The notes below the pieces were generated by a model. It did no database searches. It was not told the origin of the DNA and was given only the letters and a program-made list of their open reading frames with translations. A stretch of 64,000 nt of DNA from Nocardia mikamii NBRC 108933 (GTDB lineage Bacteria > Actinomycetota > Actinomycetes > Mycobacteriales > Mycobacteriaceae), in contig NZ_BDCM01000003.1 of the NCBI RefSeq assembly GCF_001613505.1, positions 372,001 to 436,000 of the forward strand, written 5' to 3'. Positions 7,946 through 16,125 of the stretch are shown in pieces (the first letter of the stretch is position 1; each line of letters begins with the position of its first letter). A program made the translations under genes and the position numbers.

Positions 7946-9229
7946 TCAGCGGGCTTCCCGGGGCAGGCCGAGCACGCGTTCGGAGATGATGTTGCGCTGC
8001 ACCTCGTTCGAGCCGCCGTAGATCGTGTCGGCGCGGGTGAACAGATAGAGGCGCTGCCATTGGTTCAGGTCGTCCGCCGGATGCGGATCGAGGGCCGAGC
8101 CGGTGCCGCCGACCGGAGGCCGGGCGATCAGACCTTCGGCGCCCAGCACGTCCATCGCCAGGTCGCCGAGGCCGCGATGCCAGTTGGCCCACAACAGCTT
8201 CGAGACCGAGGCCTGGCCCGCGGCGGTGCGGGCGTCGACGTTCTGATGCGCCGATTCCAGGGTCCGCAGGGCGTGTGCGCGCAGGACGCGCAATCCCACC
8301 CATGCCTGGTCGATGCGCTCGGCCAGGGCCGGATCCTCCAGCGCGCCATTGGCTTTCGCCACCGCTTCGAGATTCGACAGTTCGCGCGCGAAGCGGATCT
8401 GCTGGCCGACGGTCGAGATGCCGCGCTCGAAGGTCAGGGTGCCCATGGCGACCCGCCAGCCCTCACCGGGCTCGCCCACCACCAGGTCGGCGGCGGTGCG
8501 GGCGTTGTCGAAGAACACCTCGTTGAATTCGGCGGTTCCGGTGAGCTGGATGATCGGCCGCACCTCGATACCGGGCTGCTTCATCGGCACCAGCAGATAG
8601 GACAGGCCGTGGTGGCGCGTGGAGCCGGGTTCGGTGCGGGCGATGACGAAGCACCAGTCCGACAGATGCGCCAGCGAGGTCCAGATCTTCTGGCCGTTGA
8701 TCGACCATTCGTCACCGTCGAGCCGGGCGCTGGTCGACACGTTCGCCAGGTCCGAACCGGCCCCGGGCTCGGAATATCCCTGACACCATAGTTCGGTGAC
8801 CGAGCGGATGCCGGGCAGGAAGCGCTGTTTCTGCTCCTCGGTGCCGAAGGCGAGCAGGGTCGGCCCGAGCAGCTCCTCCCCCAGGTGCGAGACGCGCGCC
8901 GGGGCATTCGCGCTCGCGTACTCCTCGTGGAAGATCACCTGCTGGCGCAGTGTCGCCGCTCGGCCGCCGTACTCGACCGGCCAGCCCAGGCAGGTCAGTC
9001 CCGCCGCGGCGAGGTGGCGGTCCCATTCCAGCCGCTCGTCGAAGGCTTCGTGCTCGCTTCCGGGCCCGCCGAGCCCGCGCAGCTCGCGGAACTGTCCGTT
9101 CAGGTTCTCGGCCAGCCATTCCCGCACTTCGGTGCGGAATTCCTGGTCGGCCGCGTTTTCCGTACCGGGGGCCGCCGTACCGGAGGCATCCGCACCGGCG
9201 GCGGAATCGGGGGTCGGGATCGCACTCAC
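7946..9229 (-). CDS. fadE30: Acyl-CoA dehydrogenase FadE30 (HIP-CoA dehydrogenase)
   Basis: Acyl-CoA dehydrogenase (FAD) of 427 residues. The N-terminal helical domain holds GWPVEYGGR; the middle domain holds WCQGYSEPGAGSDLA and INGQKIWTSLAH; the C-terminal domain ends with GGSNEVQRNIISERVLGLPRE. Position upstream of ipdF and divergent from fadD3 equals Rv3560c, FadE30, which performs the first dehydrogenation of HIP-CoA. I chose the GTG at 9229 because a -10-like TACTCT (9236-9241) is 6 bp upstream and the KstR2 operator just beyond it. An open frame upstream to 9376 would run through that promoter. The first 30 residues are Ala/Pro/Thr-rich and longer than in mycobacteria. Confidence 0.9.
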   Translation of the reverse strand: MSAIPTPDSAAGADASGTAAPGTENAADQEFRTEVREWLAENLNGQFRELRGLGGPGSEHEAFDERLEWDRHLAAAGLTCLGWPVEYGGRAATLRQQVIFHEEYASANAPARVSHLGEELLGPTLLAFGTEEQKQRFLPGIRSVTELWCQGYSEPGAGSDLANVSTSARLDGDEWSINGQKIWTSLAHLSDWCFVIARTEPGSTRHHGLSYLLVPMKQPGIEVRPIIQLTGTAEFNEVFFDNARTAADLVVGEPGEGWRVAMGTLTFERGISTVGQQIRFARELSNLEAVAKANGALEDPALAERIDQAWVGLRVLRAHALRTLESAHQNVDARTAAGQASVSKLLWANWHRGLGDLAMDVLGAEGLIARPPVGGTGSALDPHPADDLNQWQRLYLFTRADTIYGGSNEVQRNIISERVLGLPREAR

Positions 9230-9235
9230 TCCGGT

Positions 9236-9259
9236 AGAGTAACCTACCAAGCACTTGCT
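9236..9259. promoter_or_regulatory. KstR2 operator between fadE30 and fadD3
   Basis: ACCAAGCACTTGCT (9246-9259) matches the KstR2 consensus AnCAAGnnCTTGnT at every fixed position. It lies 5 bp from the fadE30 -10-like TACTCT (9236-9241) and 111 bp before the fadD3 start, so it can control both divergent operons. Confidence 0.9.
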
Positions 9260-9369
9260 TTGTAGGGCGGTGAGCTCTGCAGCGCGAATCGACCGACGGG
9301 CCGAGCCGTCATGACGCCGGAAAACCGGCTGCTCGGGCCGTCGACCAGCGTGTAGAAGACGAGGACGAC

Positions 9370-10917
9370 GTGACACCCCCTGTGCAGACCACCCCTCTCG
9401 CCCTGCACGAAGCCGCGCGCATCCACGGCGATGCCCCGGCGGTGAGCGACGGCGAGGTGCACCTGAGCTGGGCGCAACTACTCGATGCCGTACGGGAGAC
9501 GGCCGGGGCGCTGATCGCGCGCGGAATCCAGCGCGGCGATCGGATCGCGATCTGGGCGCCCAACACTTGGCACTGGGTGGTGGCCGCGCTGGCCACGCAC
9601 TACACCGGCGCCGCGCTGGTCCCGCTCAACACCCGCTACGTCGCCGACGAGGCCGCCGACGTCATCGCCCGGGTCGACGCGAAGGCGCTGTTCATCGCCG
9701 ATCCGTTCCTGGGCCGGCAGCGCCTCGCGGAATTGCGCGCCGCCGCACCGGATTTGGCGGTCGGCACGGTCATCGTCGTGCCGGCCGAGGGTGAATCGGC
9801 CTACGACGACGCCATCGCCTGGTCGCAACTGCCCGAACTAGCGGCGCAGACGCCGACGGAGAAGGTGATCGCCCGCGCGGAATCGGTCGAGCCCGACGAC
9901 ATCGCCGACATCCTGTTCACCTCCGGCACCACCGGCCGCAGCAAGGGCACGCTCGTCACCCAGCGCCAAGCGCTCGATGTGGTGCGTGCCTGGGTCGAGC
10001 GGTCGACGCTGAACAGCTCCGATCGCTATCTGGTGATTCCGCCGTTCTTCCACAACTTCGGATACAAGGCGGCCATCCTCGCCTGCCTGGTCACCGGCGC
10101 GACCATCGTCCCGCAGGCCACCTTCGACGTGCCGCAGACGATGCGGATGGTGCAGGAGCAGGCCATCACCGTATTGACCGGCCCGCCGACGATCTACCAG
10201 ACCATCCTCGAACACCCCGCCCGCGCCGAATTCGATCTGAGCAGCCTGCGGGTGGCCGTCACCGGTGCGGCGACCGTACCGGTGGTGCTGGTCGAAAGAA
10301 TGCGCAGCGAACTGGAATTCGAGGTGGTCGTCACCGCCTACGGCCTCTCGGAATCCTCCGGCTTCGGCACCATGTGCCTGCCCGACGACGATCCCGAGAC
10401 CATCGCCAGCACCTCGGGTTCGGCCATGGCCGGATTCGAGGTGCGCATCGGCGAGCACGGTGAGGTGTTGCTGCGCGGTCCGAATGTGATGGTCGGCTAC
10501 CTCGACGATCCCGAGGCCACCGCCAAGACCATCGATGCCGAGGGCTGGTTGCACACCGGCGACGTCGGAATCCTGGACGAGCGCGGCTATCTGAAGATCA
10601 CCGACCGGCTCAAGGACATGTACATCTCCGGCGGCTTCAACGTCTACCCGGCCGAGATCGAACAGACTCTGGCCCGGCTCGACGGTGTCGCCGAATCCGC
10701 CGTGATCGGGGTGCCGGACGAGCGGATGGGCGAGGTCGGCAAGGCCTACATCGTGCGCCGGGCGGGCGCCGACCTGTCCGAAGACGACGTCATCGCCTAC
10801 GCGAAGAAGACTTTGGCCAATTTCAAGGTGCCGCGATTCGTGGAGTTCCGGGACCGGCTGCCCTACAGCGCCGCCGGCAAGGTGCTCAAGCGGCAACTAC
10901 GTGAGGAGATCTCGTGA
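9370..10917 (+). CDS. fadD3: HIP-CoA synthetase FadD3
   Basis: 515-residue AMP-forming acyl-CoA synthetase. Signatures: P-loop FTSGTTGRSKG, the adenylate motif AYGLSESSG, GWLHTGDVG, the hinge DRLKDMYISGGFNVYP and the catalytic lysine region PYSAAGKVLKRQLRE near the C-terminus. Synteny with Rv3561, at the head of the plus-strand half of the KstR2 cluster, supports FadD3, the enzyme that activates HIP (the propionate-bearing ring C/D remnant) and thereby commits it to ring C/D degradation; its product is the KstR2 inducer. Start is GTG 9370. The stop overlaps the next GTG by 4 nt (GTGA), indicating coupled translation with the enoyl-CoA hydratase. Confidence 0.93.
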   Translation: MTPPVQTTPLALHEAARIHGDAPAVSDGEVHLSWAQLLDAVRETAGALIARGIQRGDRIAIWAPNTWHWVVAALATHYTGAALVPLNTRYVADEAADVIARVDAKALFIADPFLGRQRLAELRAAAPDLAVGTVIVVPAEGESAYDDAIAWSQLPELAAQTPTEKVIARAESVEPDDIADILFTSGTTGRSKGTLVTQRQALDVVRAWVERSTLNSSDRYLVIPPFFHNFGYKAAILACLVTGATIVPQATFDVPQTMRMVQEQAITVLTGPPTIYQTILEHPARAEFDLSSLRVAVTGAATVPVVLVERMRSELEFEVVVTAYGLSESSGFGTMCLPDDDPETIASTSGSAMAGFEVRIGEHGEVLLRGPNVMVGYLDDPEATAKTIDAEGWLHTGDVGILDERGYLKITDRLKDMYISGGFNVYPAEIEQTLARLDGVAESAVIGVPDERMGEVGKAYIVRRAGADLSEDDVIAYAKKTLANFKVPRFVEFRDRLPYSAAGKVLKRQLREEIS

Positions 10918-11816
10918 CCACAGACGCAACCCCCGCGCCGATTCCGGACGAGGGCGAGGTCGTCACCTACGAGCGCCGTGGTCCGGTCGCGCTGGTCACG
11001 ATGAACCGGCCGGACTACCGCAACGCCCAGAATTCGGTGATGACCTACGCGCTCGACGCCGCCTTCACGCGGGCGGTCGACGACGCCGAGGTCAAGGTGA
11101 TCATCCTGGCGGGCAGCGGAAAACACTTCAGCGCCGGGCACGACATCGGCACGCCCGGACGCGACCATCACATCGAATACGACAACAAGGCCGCGCTGTG
11201 GTGGGACCACGTCGACCGGCCCGGCGGCGATCAGCGCTTCGCCCGGGAGCTCGAGGTCTACCTCGGCATGTGCCGGCGCTGGCGCGAGATTCCCAAGCCC
11301 ACCATCGCGATGGTGCAGGGCGCCTGCATCGCCGGCGCGATGATGCTGGCCTGGGTGTGCGACATGATCGTCGCCGCCGACGACGCGTTCTTCTCCGATC
11401 CGGTTGTGCGGATGGGGATTCCGGGCGTCGAGTACTTCGCGCACCCGTGGGTGCTGGGCCCGCGGCGGGCCAAGGAGGTGCTGTTCACCGGTGATCGGTT
11501 CAGCGCCGAGCAGGCCTACGAATGGGGCATGGTGAACCGGGTCGTGCCGCGTGCCGACCTGGAATCGCACACCCTCGAACTGGCCGAGAAGATCGCCACC
11601 ATGCCGCAATTCGGTCTGGCGCTGACCAAGAAGGCCGTCAACCAGTGCGAGGACCTGATGGGCATGCGCGCCGGCATGGACTCGGTCTTCGGCCTGCACC
11701 ACTTCGCCCACGCCCACAACGCCGAGGTCGGCACCGACTCGCTGGCCGGTATGACCGCCAAGTCGATGAAGGCCACGGCGACCACCGCAACGACCGCAGA
11801 ACGGAGCGGCAAGTAG
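10914..11816 (+). CDS. Enoyl-CoA hydratase/isomerase-family protein of the KstR2 operon
   Basis: 300-residue crotonase-fold protein. The oxyanion-hole segments are AGSGKHFSAGHDIG (about residue 65-78) and QGACIAGAMMLAWVCD (about 130-145). The position usually held by the first catalytic Glu of hydratases reads within VVRMGIPGVEYFAHP, so catalysis as a classical hydratase is uncertain. A Thr/Ala-rich tail closes the protein. It is coupled to fadD3 (GTGA overlap) and directly abuts fadE31. The corresponding M. tuberculosis position (Rv3561-Rv3562) has no such gene, although related actinobacteria do carry hydratases in this operon. The likely substrate is a CoA ester of a ring C/D intermediate. 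Confidence 0.85.
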   Translation: MTTDATPAPIPDEGEVVTYERRGPVALVTMNRPDYRNAQNSVMTYALDAAFTRAVDDAEVKVIILAGSGKHFSAGHDIGTPGRDHHIEYDNKAALWWDHVDRPGGDQRFARELEVYLGMCRRWREIPKPTIAMVQGACIAGAMMLAWVCDMIVAADDAFFSDPVVRMGIPGVEYFAHPWVLGPRRAKEVLFTGDRFSAEQAYEWGMVNRVVPRADLESHTLELAEKIATMPQFGLALTKKAVNQCEDLMGMRAGMDSVFGLHHFAHAHNAEVGTDSLAGMTAKSMKATATTATTAERSGK

Positions 11817-12974
11817 ATGGATCTCGAACTCGATTCGGCCGCAGCGCAATTCCAGCTCGAAGTGCGGGAGTTCCTGCGCGCGAACGTCCCCGCCGAACCG
11901 CTGCCGTCGATGGACACCCGGGAGGGTTTCGAGGCGCATCGTGCCTGGGAGCACACCCTCGCCGAGGCGCGGCTGTCGGTGGTGTCGTGGCAGCGCGAAT
12001 ACGGCGGGCGCGACGCCTCGCTGCTCGAGTGGGTGCTGTTCGAGGAGGAGTACTACGCCGCGGGCGCGCCCGGGCGGGTGAGCCAGAACGGCATCTTCCT
12101 GCTGGCCCCCACCCTGTTCGAACACGGCACACCGGAACAGCTCGAGCGCATCCTGCCGAGAATGGCTCGCGCCGACGACATCTGGGCGCAGGCGTGGTCG
12201 GAGCCGGAGGCGGGTAGCGACCTCGCGGGCATTCGCTCCAGCGCGAAGCGGGTCGAGGGCGGGTGGGTGCTCAACGGGCAGAAGACCTGGAGTTCGCGCG
12301 CATCGTTCGCGGACTGGGCCTTCGGCCTGTTCCGCAGCGAAACAGAGGAGGAGCGGCGCAGTAAGGGTTTGGCCGCTTCGCGGCATTCTGGCCTGACCTA
12401 TGTGATGTTCCCGCTGTCCGCGGACGGCGTCACCGTGCGGCCCATTCCGCAGCTCGACGGCGAACCCGGTTTCGCGGAGATCTTCCTGGACAACGTGTTC
12501 GTTCCCGATCGCGACGTGATCGGCGAACCGGGCGCGGGCTGGCGGGTGGCGATGAGCACCTCCAGCAACGAGCGCGGCCTCTCGCTGCGCAGCCCCGGCC
12601 GCTTCAACGCCACGGCCGCGCGCTTGATCGACCTGTGGCGCGAGACCGCCGATCCGGCCGACACCGCGGCCCGCGACCGCGTGGTCGACGCGTGGATCGG
12701 CGCGGAGGCCTACCGGCTCAACACGCTCGGCACCGTGACCCGGTTGTCGGAGGGCGGCAAGCTCGGCGCGGAATCATCGATCAACAAGGTCTTCTGGTCC
12801 GAACTCGATATCGCGATGCACGAGACCGCCCTGGATCTGCTCGGCGCCTCGGCAGAGCAGAGCAGCGCCTGGACCGACGGCTACCTGTTCTCGCTGGCGG
12901 GCCCGATCTACGCCGGCACCAACGAGATTCAGCGCAATATCGTCGCCGAACGCCTGCTCGGGCTACCGCGTTGA
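11817..12974 (+). CDS. fadE31: Acyl-CoA dehydrogenase FadE31
   Basis: 385-residue FAD-dependent acyl-CoA dehydrogenase in the position of Rv3562. The N-terminal domain contains WQREYGGRD, the middle domain AQAWSEPEAGSDLAG and LNGQKTWSSRA, and the C-terminus GTNEIQRNIVAERLLGLPR. The ATG follows the preceding stop with no gap, so translation is probably coupled. In the KstR2 pathway FadE31, FadE32 and FadE33 are thought to form one or more heteromeric dehydrogenases for ring C/D CoA esters (established for related ChsE1E2-type pairs, inferred here). The insert SETEEERRSKGLAASRHSG near residue 185 is typical of this subgroup. Confidence 0.9.
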   Translation: MDLELDSAAAQFQLEVREFLRANVPAEPLPSMDTREGFEAHRAWEHTLAEARLSVVSWQREYGGRDASLLEWVLFEEEYYAAGAPGRVSQNGIFLLAPTLFEHGTPEQLERILPRMARADDIWAQAWSEPEAGSDLAGIRSSAKRVEGGWVLNGQKTWSSRASFADWAFGLFRSETEEERRSKGLAASRHSGLTYVMFPLSADGVTVRPIPQLDGEPGFAEIFLDNVFVPDRDVIGEPGAGWRVAMSTSSNERGLSLRSPGRFNATAARLIDLWRETADPADTAARDRVVDAWIGAEAYRLNTLGTVTRLSEGGKLGAESSINKVFWSELDIAMHETALDLLGASAEQSSAWTDGYLFSLAGPIYAGTNEIQRNIVAERLLGLPR

Positions 12975-13029
12975 GATCCGCCATGTGCCACCCCGCCTCC
13001 CCGCGCCGCACCCCCGAATGGACCCATCG

Positions 13030-14034
13030 ATGAGATTTGCACTGTCCCCCGAACAACGAGACTTCGCCGACAGCCTGCGCAAGATGTGCGATGCCGCGGG
13101 TACGCCCGCCGTCATCCGCAACTGGAACGGCGGCGGCGCCCGCGGCGGCCGGGCACTGATCCGGCAGCTGGCGGGCGCGGGCGCCCTGGGCCTGGCCGTG
13201 GCCGAGGAATACGACGGGATGGGCGCCGAAACCATCGACCTGGTGGTGGCGTGCCGGGAATTCGGCCGGGCCGCGGTGCCGGGGCCGGTGATCGAGACCG
13301 CCGCGGTGATTCCGGCGCTGTTGCAGGCACTCGACGATCCCGGCCCGGCGCGGCGATGGCTGCCCGGCTTCGCCGAGGGCGAGGCGCTCGGCACCATCGC
13401 GCTCTCGCCGCGGTCACCGGCCCTCGACGCCGATTCCGCCGACGTCGTGCTGGTCGTGGACGGCGACAAGCTGTGCACGGCTCGCCGCGGCGACCGGATC
13501 GAATCGGTGGACGCGGCGCGGCGGCTCTACTCGGTGAGCCCGGACGAGGTTGTGGCGCAAGGTGATTCGGTTCTCGCGGCGGCAGAGACGGCGTTCGACG
13601 CCGGTGCGCTGGCGGCCGCGGCGCAACTGCTGGGCGCGGGTAACGCGATGCTGGCCACCAGCGTCGCCTACGTGATCCAGCGGCATCAGTTCGGGCAGCC
13701 GATCGGGCGCTACCAGGCCATCAAACACCATCTGGCCGATGCGAAGATCGGCCTCGACATGGCCGAACCGCTGCTGTACCGCGCCGCACTGAGCTTCGAT
13801 ACCGCCGACCGCGCCCGCGACGTCTCGGCGGCCAAGTTCGCCTGCGCGGAGGCCGCGTACCGGACGGCGCGAATCGCCCTGCAGGTGCACGGCGCCATCG
13901 GTTACACGGCCGAATGCGATCTGTCGCTGTGGCTGACCAAGGTGACCGCGCTCCGATCCGCCTGGGGCACTGCCGATTTCCATCGCGCCCGGATCGCCGC
14001 GGCGCTGCGTACGCCGGTGGCGGCCGGCGCGTGA
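13030..14034 (+). CDS. fadE32: Acyl-CoA dehydrogenase FadE32
   Basis: 334-residue short acyl-CoA dehydrogenase subunit. It starts MRFALSPEQRDFADSL, like Rv3563, so I used the ATG at 13030; in-frame ATGs at 13018 and 12985 are less likely. It contains the substrate/FAD region RHQFGQPIGRYQAIKHHLAD and the C-terminal HGAIGYTAECDLSLWLTK. The middle domain lacks the usual EPxAGSD stretch, which fits a partner subunit rather than a self-sufficient enzyme. It lies 55 bp after fadE31 and 31 bp before fadE33 in one operon. Confidence 0.88.
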   Translation: MRFALSPEQRDFADSLRKMCDAAGTPAVIRNWNGGGARGGRALIRQLAGAGALGLAVAEEYDGMGAETIDLVVACREFGRAAVPGPVIETAAVIPALLQALDDPGPARRWLPGFAEGEALGTIALSPRSPALDADSADVVLVVDGDKLCTARRGDRIESVDAARRLYSVSPDEVVAQGDSVLAAAETAFDAGALAAAAQLLGAGNAMLATSVAYVIQRHQFGQPIGRYQAIKHHLADAKIGLDMAEPLLYRAALSFDTADRARDVSAAKFACAEAAYRTARIALQVHGAIGYTAECDLSLWLTKVTALRSAWGTADFHRARIAAALRTPVAAGA

Positions 14035-14065
14035 ACCACCGAGACGACGAGACGGGAGTACGGCG

Positions 14066-15169
14066 ATGACCGATACCGCGGAACTGCAGGAATTGGCCGC
14101 GACCGTCCGCGCCGTCCTCACCCGCCACGGCGACCGGGCCGCGCTGCGGCAGGCGATCGACAGCGAACTCGGCTACGACGAGCGGCTGTGGCACCTGCTG
14201 TGCGAGCAGGTGGGCGTGGCCGCGCTGGCGATTCCGGAGGAGTACGGCGGCGTCGGCGCCGACATCGATACGGCGCTGGTGGTGATCGAGGAACTCGGGC
14301 GCACACTGCACAACCCGCCGATGCTCGGGTCGGCGGTCCTCGGCGTCCAGGCGCTGCTCGCGACGGACGATGCCGACGCGGCGCAACGATTGCTGCCCGA
14401 TGTCGCCGAGGGCACCCGGACGCTCGCGGTTTGCTGGGCGGACGAAAAGGGCTGGGCGGCAGGCACTATCGGAAGTTCGGGCGCGGCGGCTCGCGGTCCG
14501 GCGGGATACGCCGTGCGGGCCGACGGCGACACACTGACCGGGACCGCGCACTATGTCCTCGACGGTGCCAACGCCGACACCCTGCTGGTGGTGACGGCCG
14601 ACGGGCTCTACGAAATCGACGCCACCGCTGCGGGAGTCACCCGCACCGTCGTCCGGACCATGGATCCGACGCGGCGCCTGAGCACCATCGCCTTCGACGG
14701 CGCGGCGGCCACCCGGCTCGGCGGGGATGCGGACGCGATCACGGCCCGCCTGCGCGCGGTCGCCTGGACCGCCCTGGCCGCCGAACAGGTCGGCGCGGCC
14801 GATCAGTGCCTCGACACGACCGTGGAGTACAGCAAGTCGCGCGTGCAGTTCGGCCGGGCGATCGGCAGTTTCCAGGCCCTCAAGCACCGCATGGCCGATA
14901 TGTACGTGCTGGTCGAGTCGGCCCGCTCGGCCGCGTACGCCGCGATCGCGGATCTCGATCGACCGGTGTCCGCCGAGACCACCCTCGACCTCGAGTCGGC
15001 GCGTATCCACTGCTCGCACGCGTTCCGGTCGGTGGTGTCGGAGACCGTGCAGATGCACGGCGGTATCGCCATCACCTGGGAGCACGACGCGCATCTGTTC
15101 TTCAAACGGGCGCACGGCGATGCCGAACTGTTCGGGATGCCGGGACGTCCGCTGGCCCGGCCCGCCTGA
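14066..15169 (+). CDS. fadE33: Acyl-CoA dehydrogenase FadE33
   Basis: 367-residue acyl-CoA dehydrogenase in the place of Rv3564 and last gene of the plus-strand KstR2 operon. It has IPEEYGGVGAD in the N-terminal domain, SRVQFGRAIGSFQALKHRMAD in the C-terminal domain and HGGIAITWEHDAHLFFKR near the end, the His-Gly-Gly segment typical of the partner subunit class. GGGAG stands 8 bp before the ATG. It probably pairs with FadE32 or FadE31 in an alpha2beta2 dehydrogenase for a ring C/D acyl-CoA (inference from gene order and split catalytic features). Confidence 0.88.
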   Translation: MTDTAELQELAATVRAVLTRHGDRAALRQAIDSELGYDERLWHLLCEQVGVAALAIPEEYGGVGADIDTALVVIEELGRTLHNPPMLGSAVLGVQALLATDDADAAQRLLPDVAEGTRTLAVCWADEKGWAAGTIGSSGAAARGPAGYAVRADGDTLTGTAHYVLDGANADTLLVVTADGLYEIDATAAGVTRTVVRTMDPTRRLSTIAFDGAAATRLGGDADAITARLRAVAWTALAAEQVGAADQCLDTTVEYSKSRVQFGRAIGSFQALKHRMADMYVLVESARSAAYAAIADLDRPVSAETTLDLESARIHCSHAFRSVVSETVQMHGGIAITWEHDAHLFFKRAHGDAELFGMPGRPLARPA

Positions 15170-15577
15170 TCCGCCCGACAATCCACGCGGCCTGATCGGC
15201 CACGCAACCCACGTGGCGGCGCTCGCGTACTCCGACCCCGCGTCCCGACGGTCGCGGGGTCGAGCCGTGTTCGCGACCCGGCCGTCCAACTCTGCCGTTC
15301 GCCCTTGCCGGTAACGCCGACGGCGACCCGGCTACCGGTGCGGCTTGCGACTGCGGCGACGGGTGTGGCACCACTGCCGGTGCGGCTGCGATCCCGGTAC
15401 GGCTGCGAATCCCGATGCGGCTGCGACTACCGGTGCCGCTGCCACTCCGGCTATCACTGGGGCCTGTGGCGCGACTGCGACTCCGCCTATCGCTGTGGCC
15501 TGTGGCTGTGGTTGTACTGCGTTGCTGACCTGCCGGAACTAGCTGTGCGCGATGTCACGCTCAAATAGATAGTTAGG
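15170..15577. other. Non-coding tract with a degenerate CGGTGCGGCTGCGA-type repeat
   Basis: About 410 bp after fadE33. From about 15340 to 15520 the plus strand carries imperfect repeats built from units such as CCGGTGCGGCTGCGA, with drifting period. The frames read out as Cys- and Arg-rich or Ala/Thr-rich low-complexity peptides (15305-15568 and 15345-15542) without a ribosome site. I read this as a simple-sequence expansion or decayed DNA rather than a gene. No clear terminator was seen after fadE33. Confidence 0.45.
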
Positions 15578-15609
15578 CTATGTACTTACATAGTTAGCTT
15601 ATGTAAGAT
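15571..15609 (+). promoter_or_regulatory. MarR operator and leaderless promoter
   Basis: CTATGTACTTACATAG (15578-15593) has perfect 7-bp arms around CT. It is embedded in two direct copies of AGTTAGnnTATGTA (15571-15584 and 15592-15605), 21 bp apart. The second copy runs into a -10-like TAAGAT (15604-15609), 7 bp before the GTG of the MarR gene. The arrangement suggests autorepression by two dimers on one DNA face. Confidence 0.75.
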
Positions 15610-15616
15610 AATTCTC

Positions 15617-16117
15617 GTGCAGTCGAACGAGTCGCCCACCCTCCCCGATCCGGCCCGGAGCTCGGTCTCCGCCCCGGATCCGGCCGAGGTGCTCATGGTC
15701 GACATCGCCGTCACCGCCGCGCGACTCACTCGACTGGCCGGCACGCTGGGAACCCGAGCGCTCCCGCGTGCGATGGTGCGGGCGCTGTCCACGCTCGAAG
15801 AGCACGGTCCGCTGCGAATCAGCGAATTCGCGGAGATCGACGGTTGCTCCCAGCCCTCGGCAACGGCGCTGATCGGCCGGCTGACAGCCGCCGGACTCGC
15901 GGCACGCACCAAAGACCCCGACGACTCCAGAGCCGTGGTCGTCGAGCTGACGCCGGCGGGACGCGAACAGCTGTCCGTGTCCCGTCGCGCGTTCGGCACC
16001 GCCCTCGCGGCCCGGTTGCCCGACTTCGGCATCGACCGGCTGAGCCACCTCGAAAGTGAGCTGACCGATCTCCTCGAAGCCCTGAAATCGGCTGCACCAC
16101 ATACAGTCTCGACATAG
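15617..16117 (+). CDS. MarR-family transcriptional regulator
   Basis: 166-residue winged-helix regulator. The recognition region is RISEFAEIDGCSQPSATALIGRLTAAGLAART, followed by the wing DPDDSRAVVVELTPAGREQL, which keeps the DxRxxxVxLT pattern of the MarR family. It is followed by an MFS transporter whose ribosome site overlaps the stop codon, the classic local repressor-efflux pair. The ligand is unknown; such pairs usually respond to a small toxic or phenolic compound. The GTG start lies 7 bp after a -10-like hexamer and has no Shine-Dalgarno sequence, so a leaderless message is likely. Confidence 0.9.
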   Translation: MQSNESPTLPDPARSSVSAPDPAEVLMVDIAVTAARLTRLAGTLGTRALPRAMVRALSTLEEHGPLRISEFAEIDGCSQPSATALIGRLTAAGLAARTKDPDDSRAVVVELTPAGREQLSVSRRAFGTALAARLPDFGIDRLSHLESELTDLLEALKSAAPHTVST

Positions 16118-16125
16118 GAGCGTTG

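Noticed and set aside
10863..12386. 507-codon open frame on the minus strand
   Set aside because: Antisense to the conserved hydratase and fadE31 genes; Arg/Gly/His-rich composition typical of shadow frames in high-GC DNA.
13721..15289. 522-codon open frame on the minus strand over fadE32/fadE33
   Set aside because: No family features; both overlapped genes are clear acyl-CoA dehydrogenases.
15305..15568. Cys-rich 87-codon ORF after fadE33
   Set aside because: Arises from a degenerate GC-rich repeat; no ribosome site, no conserved pattern.
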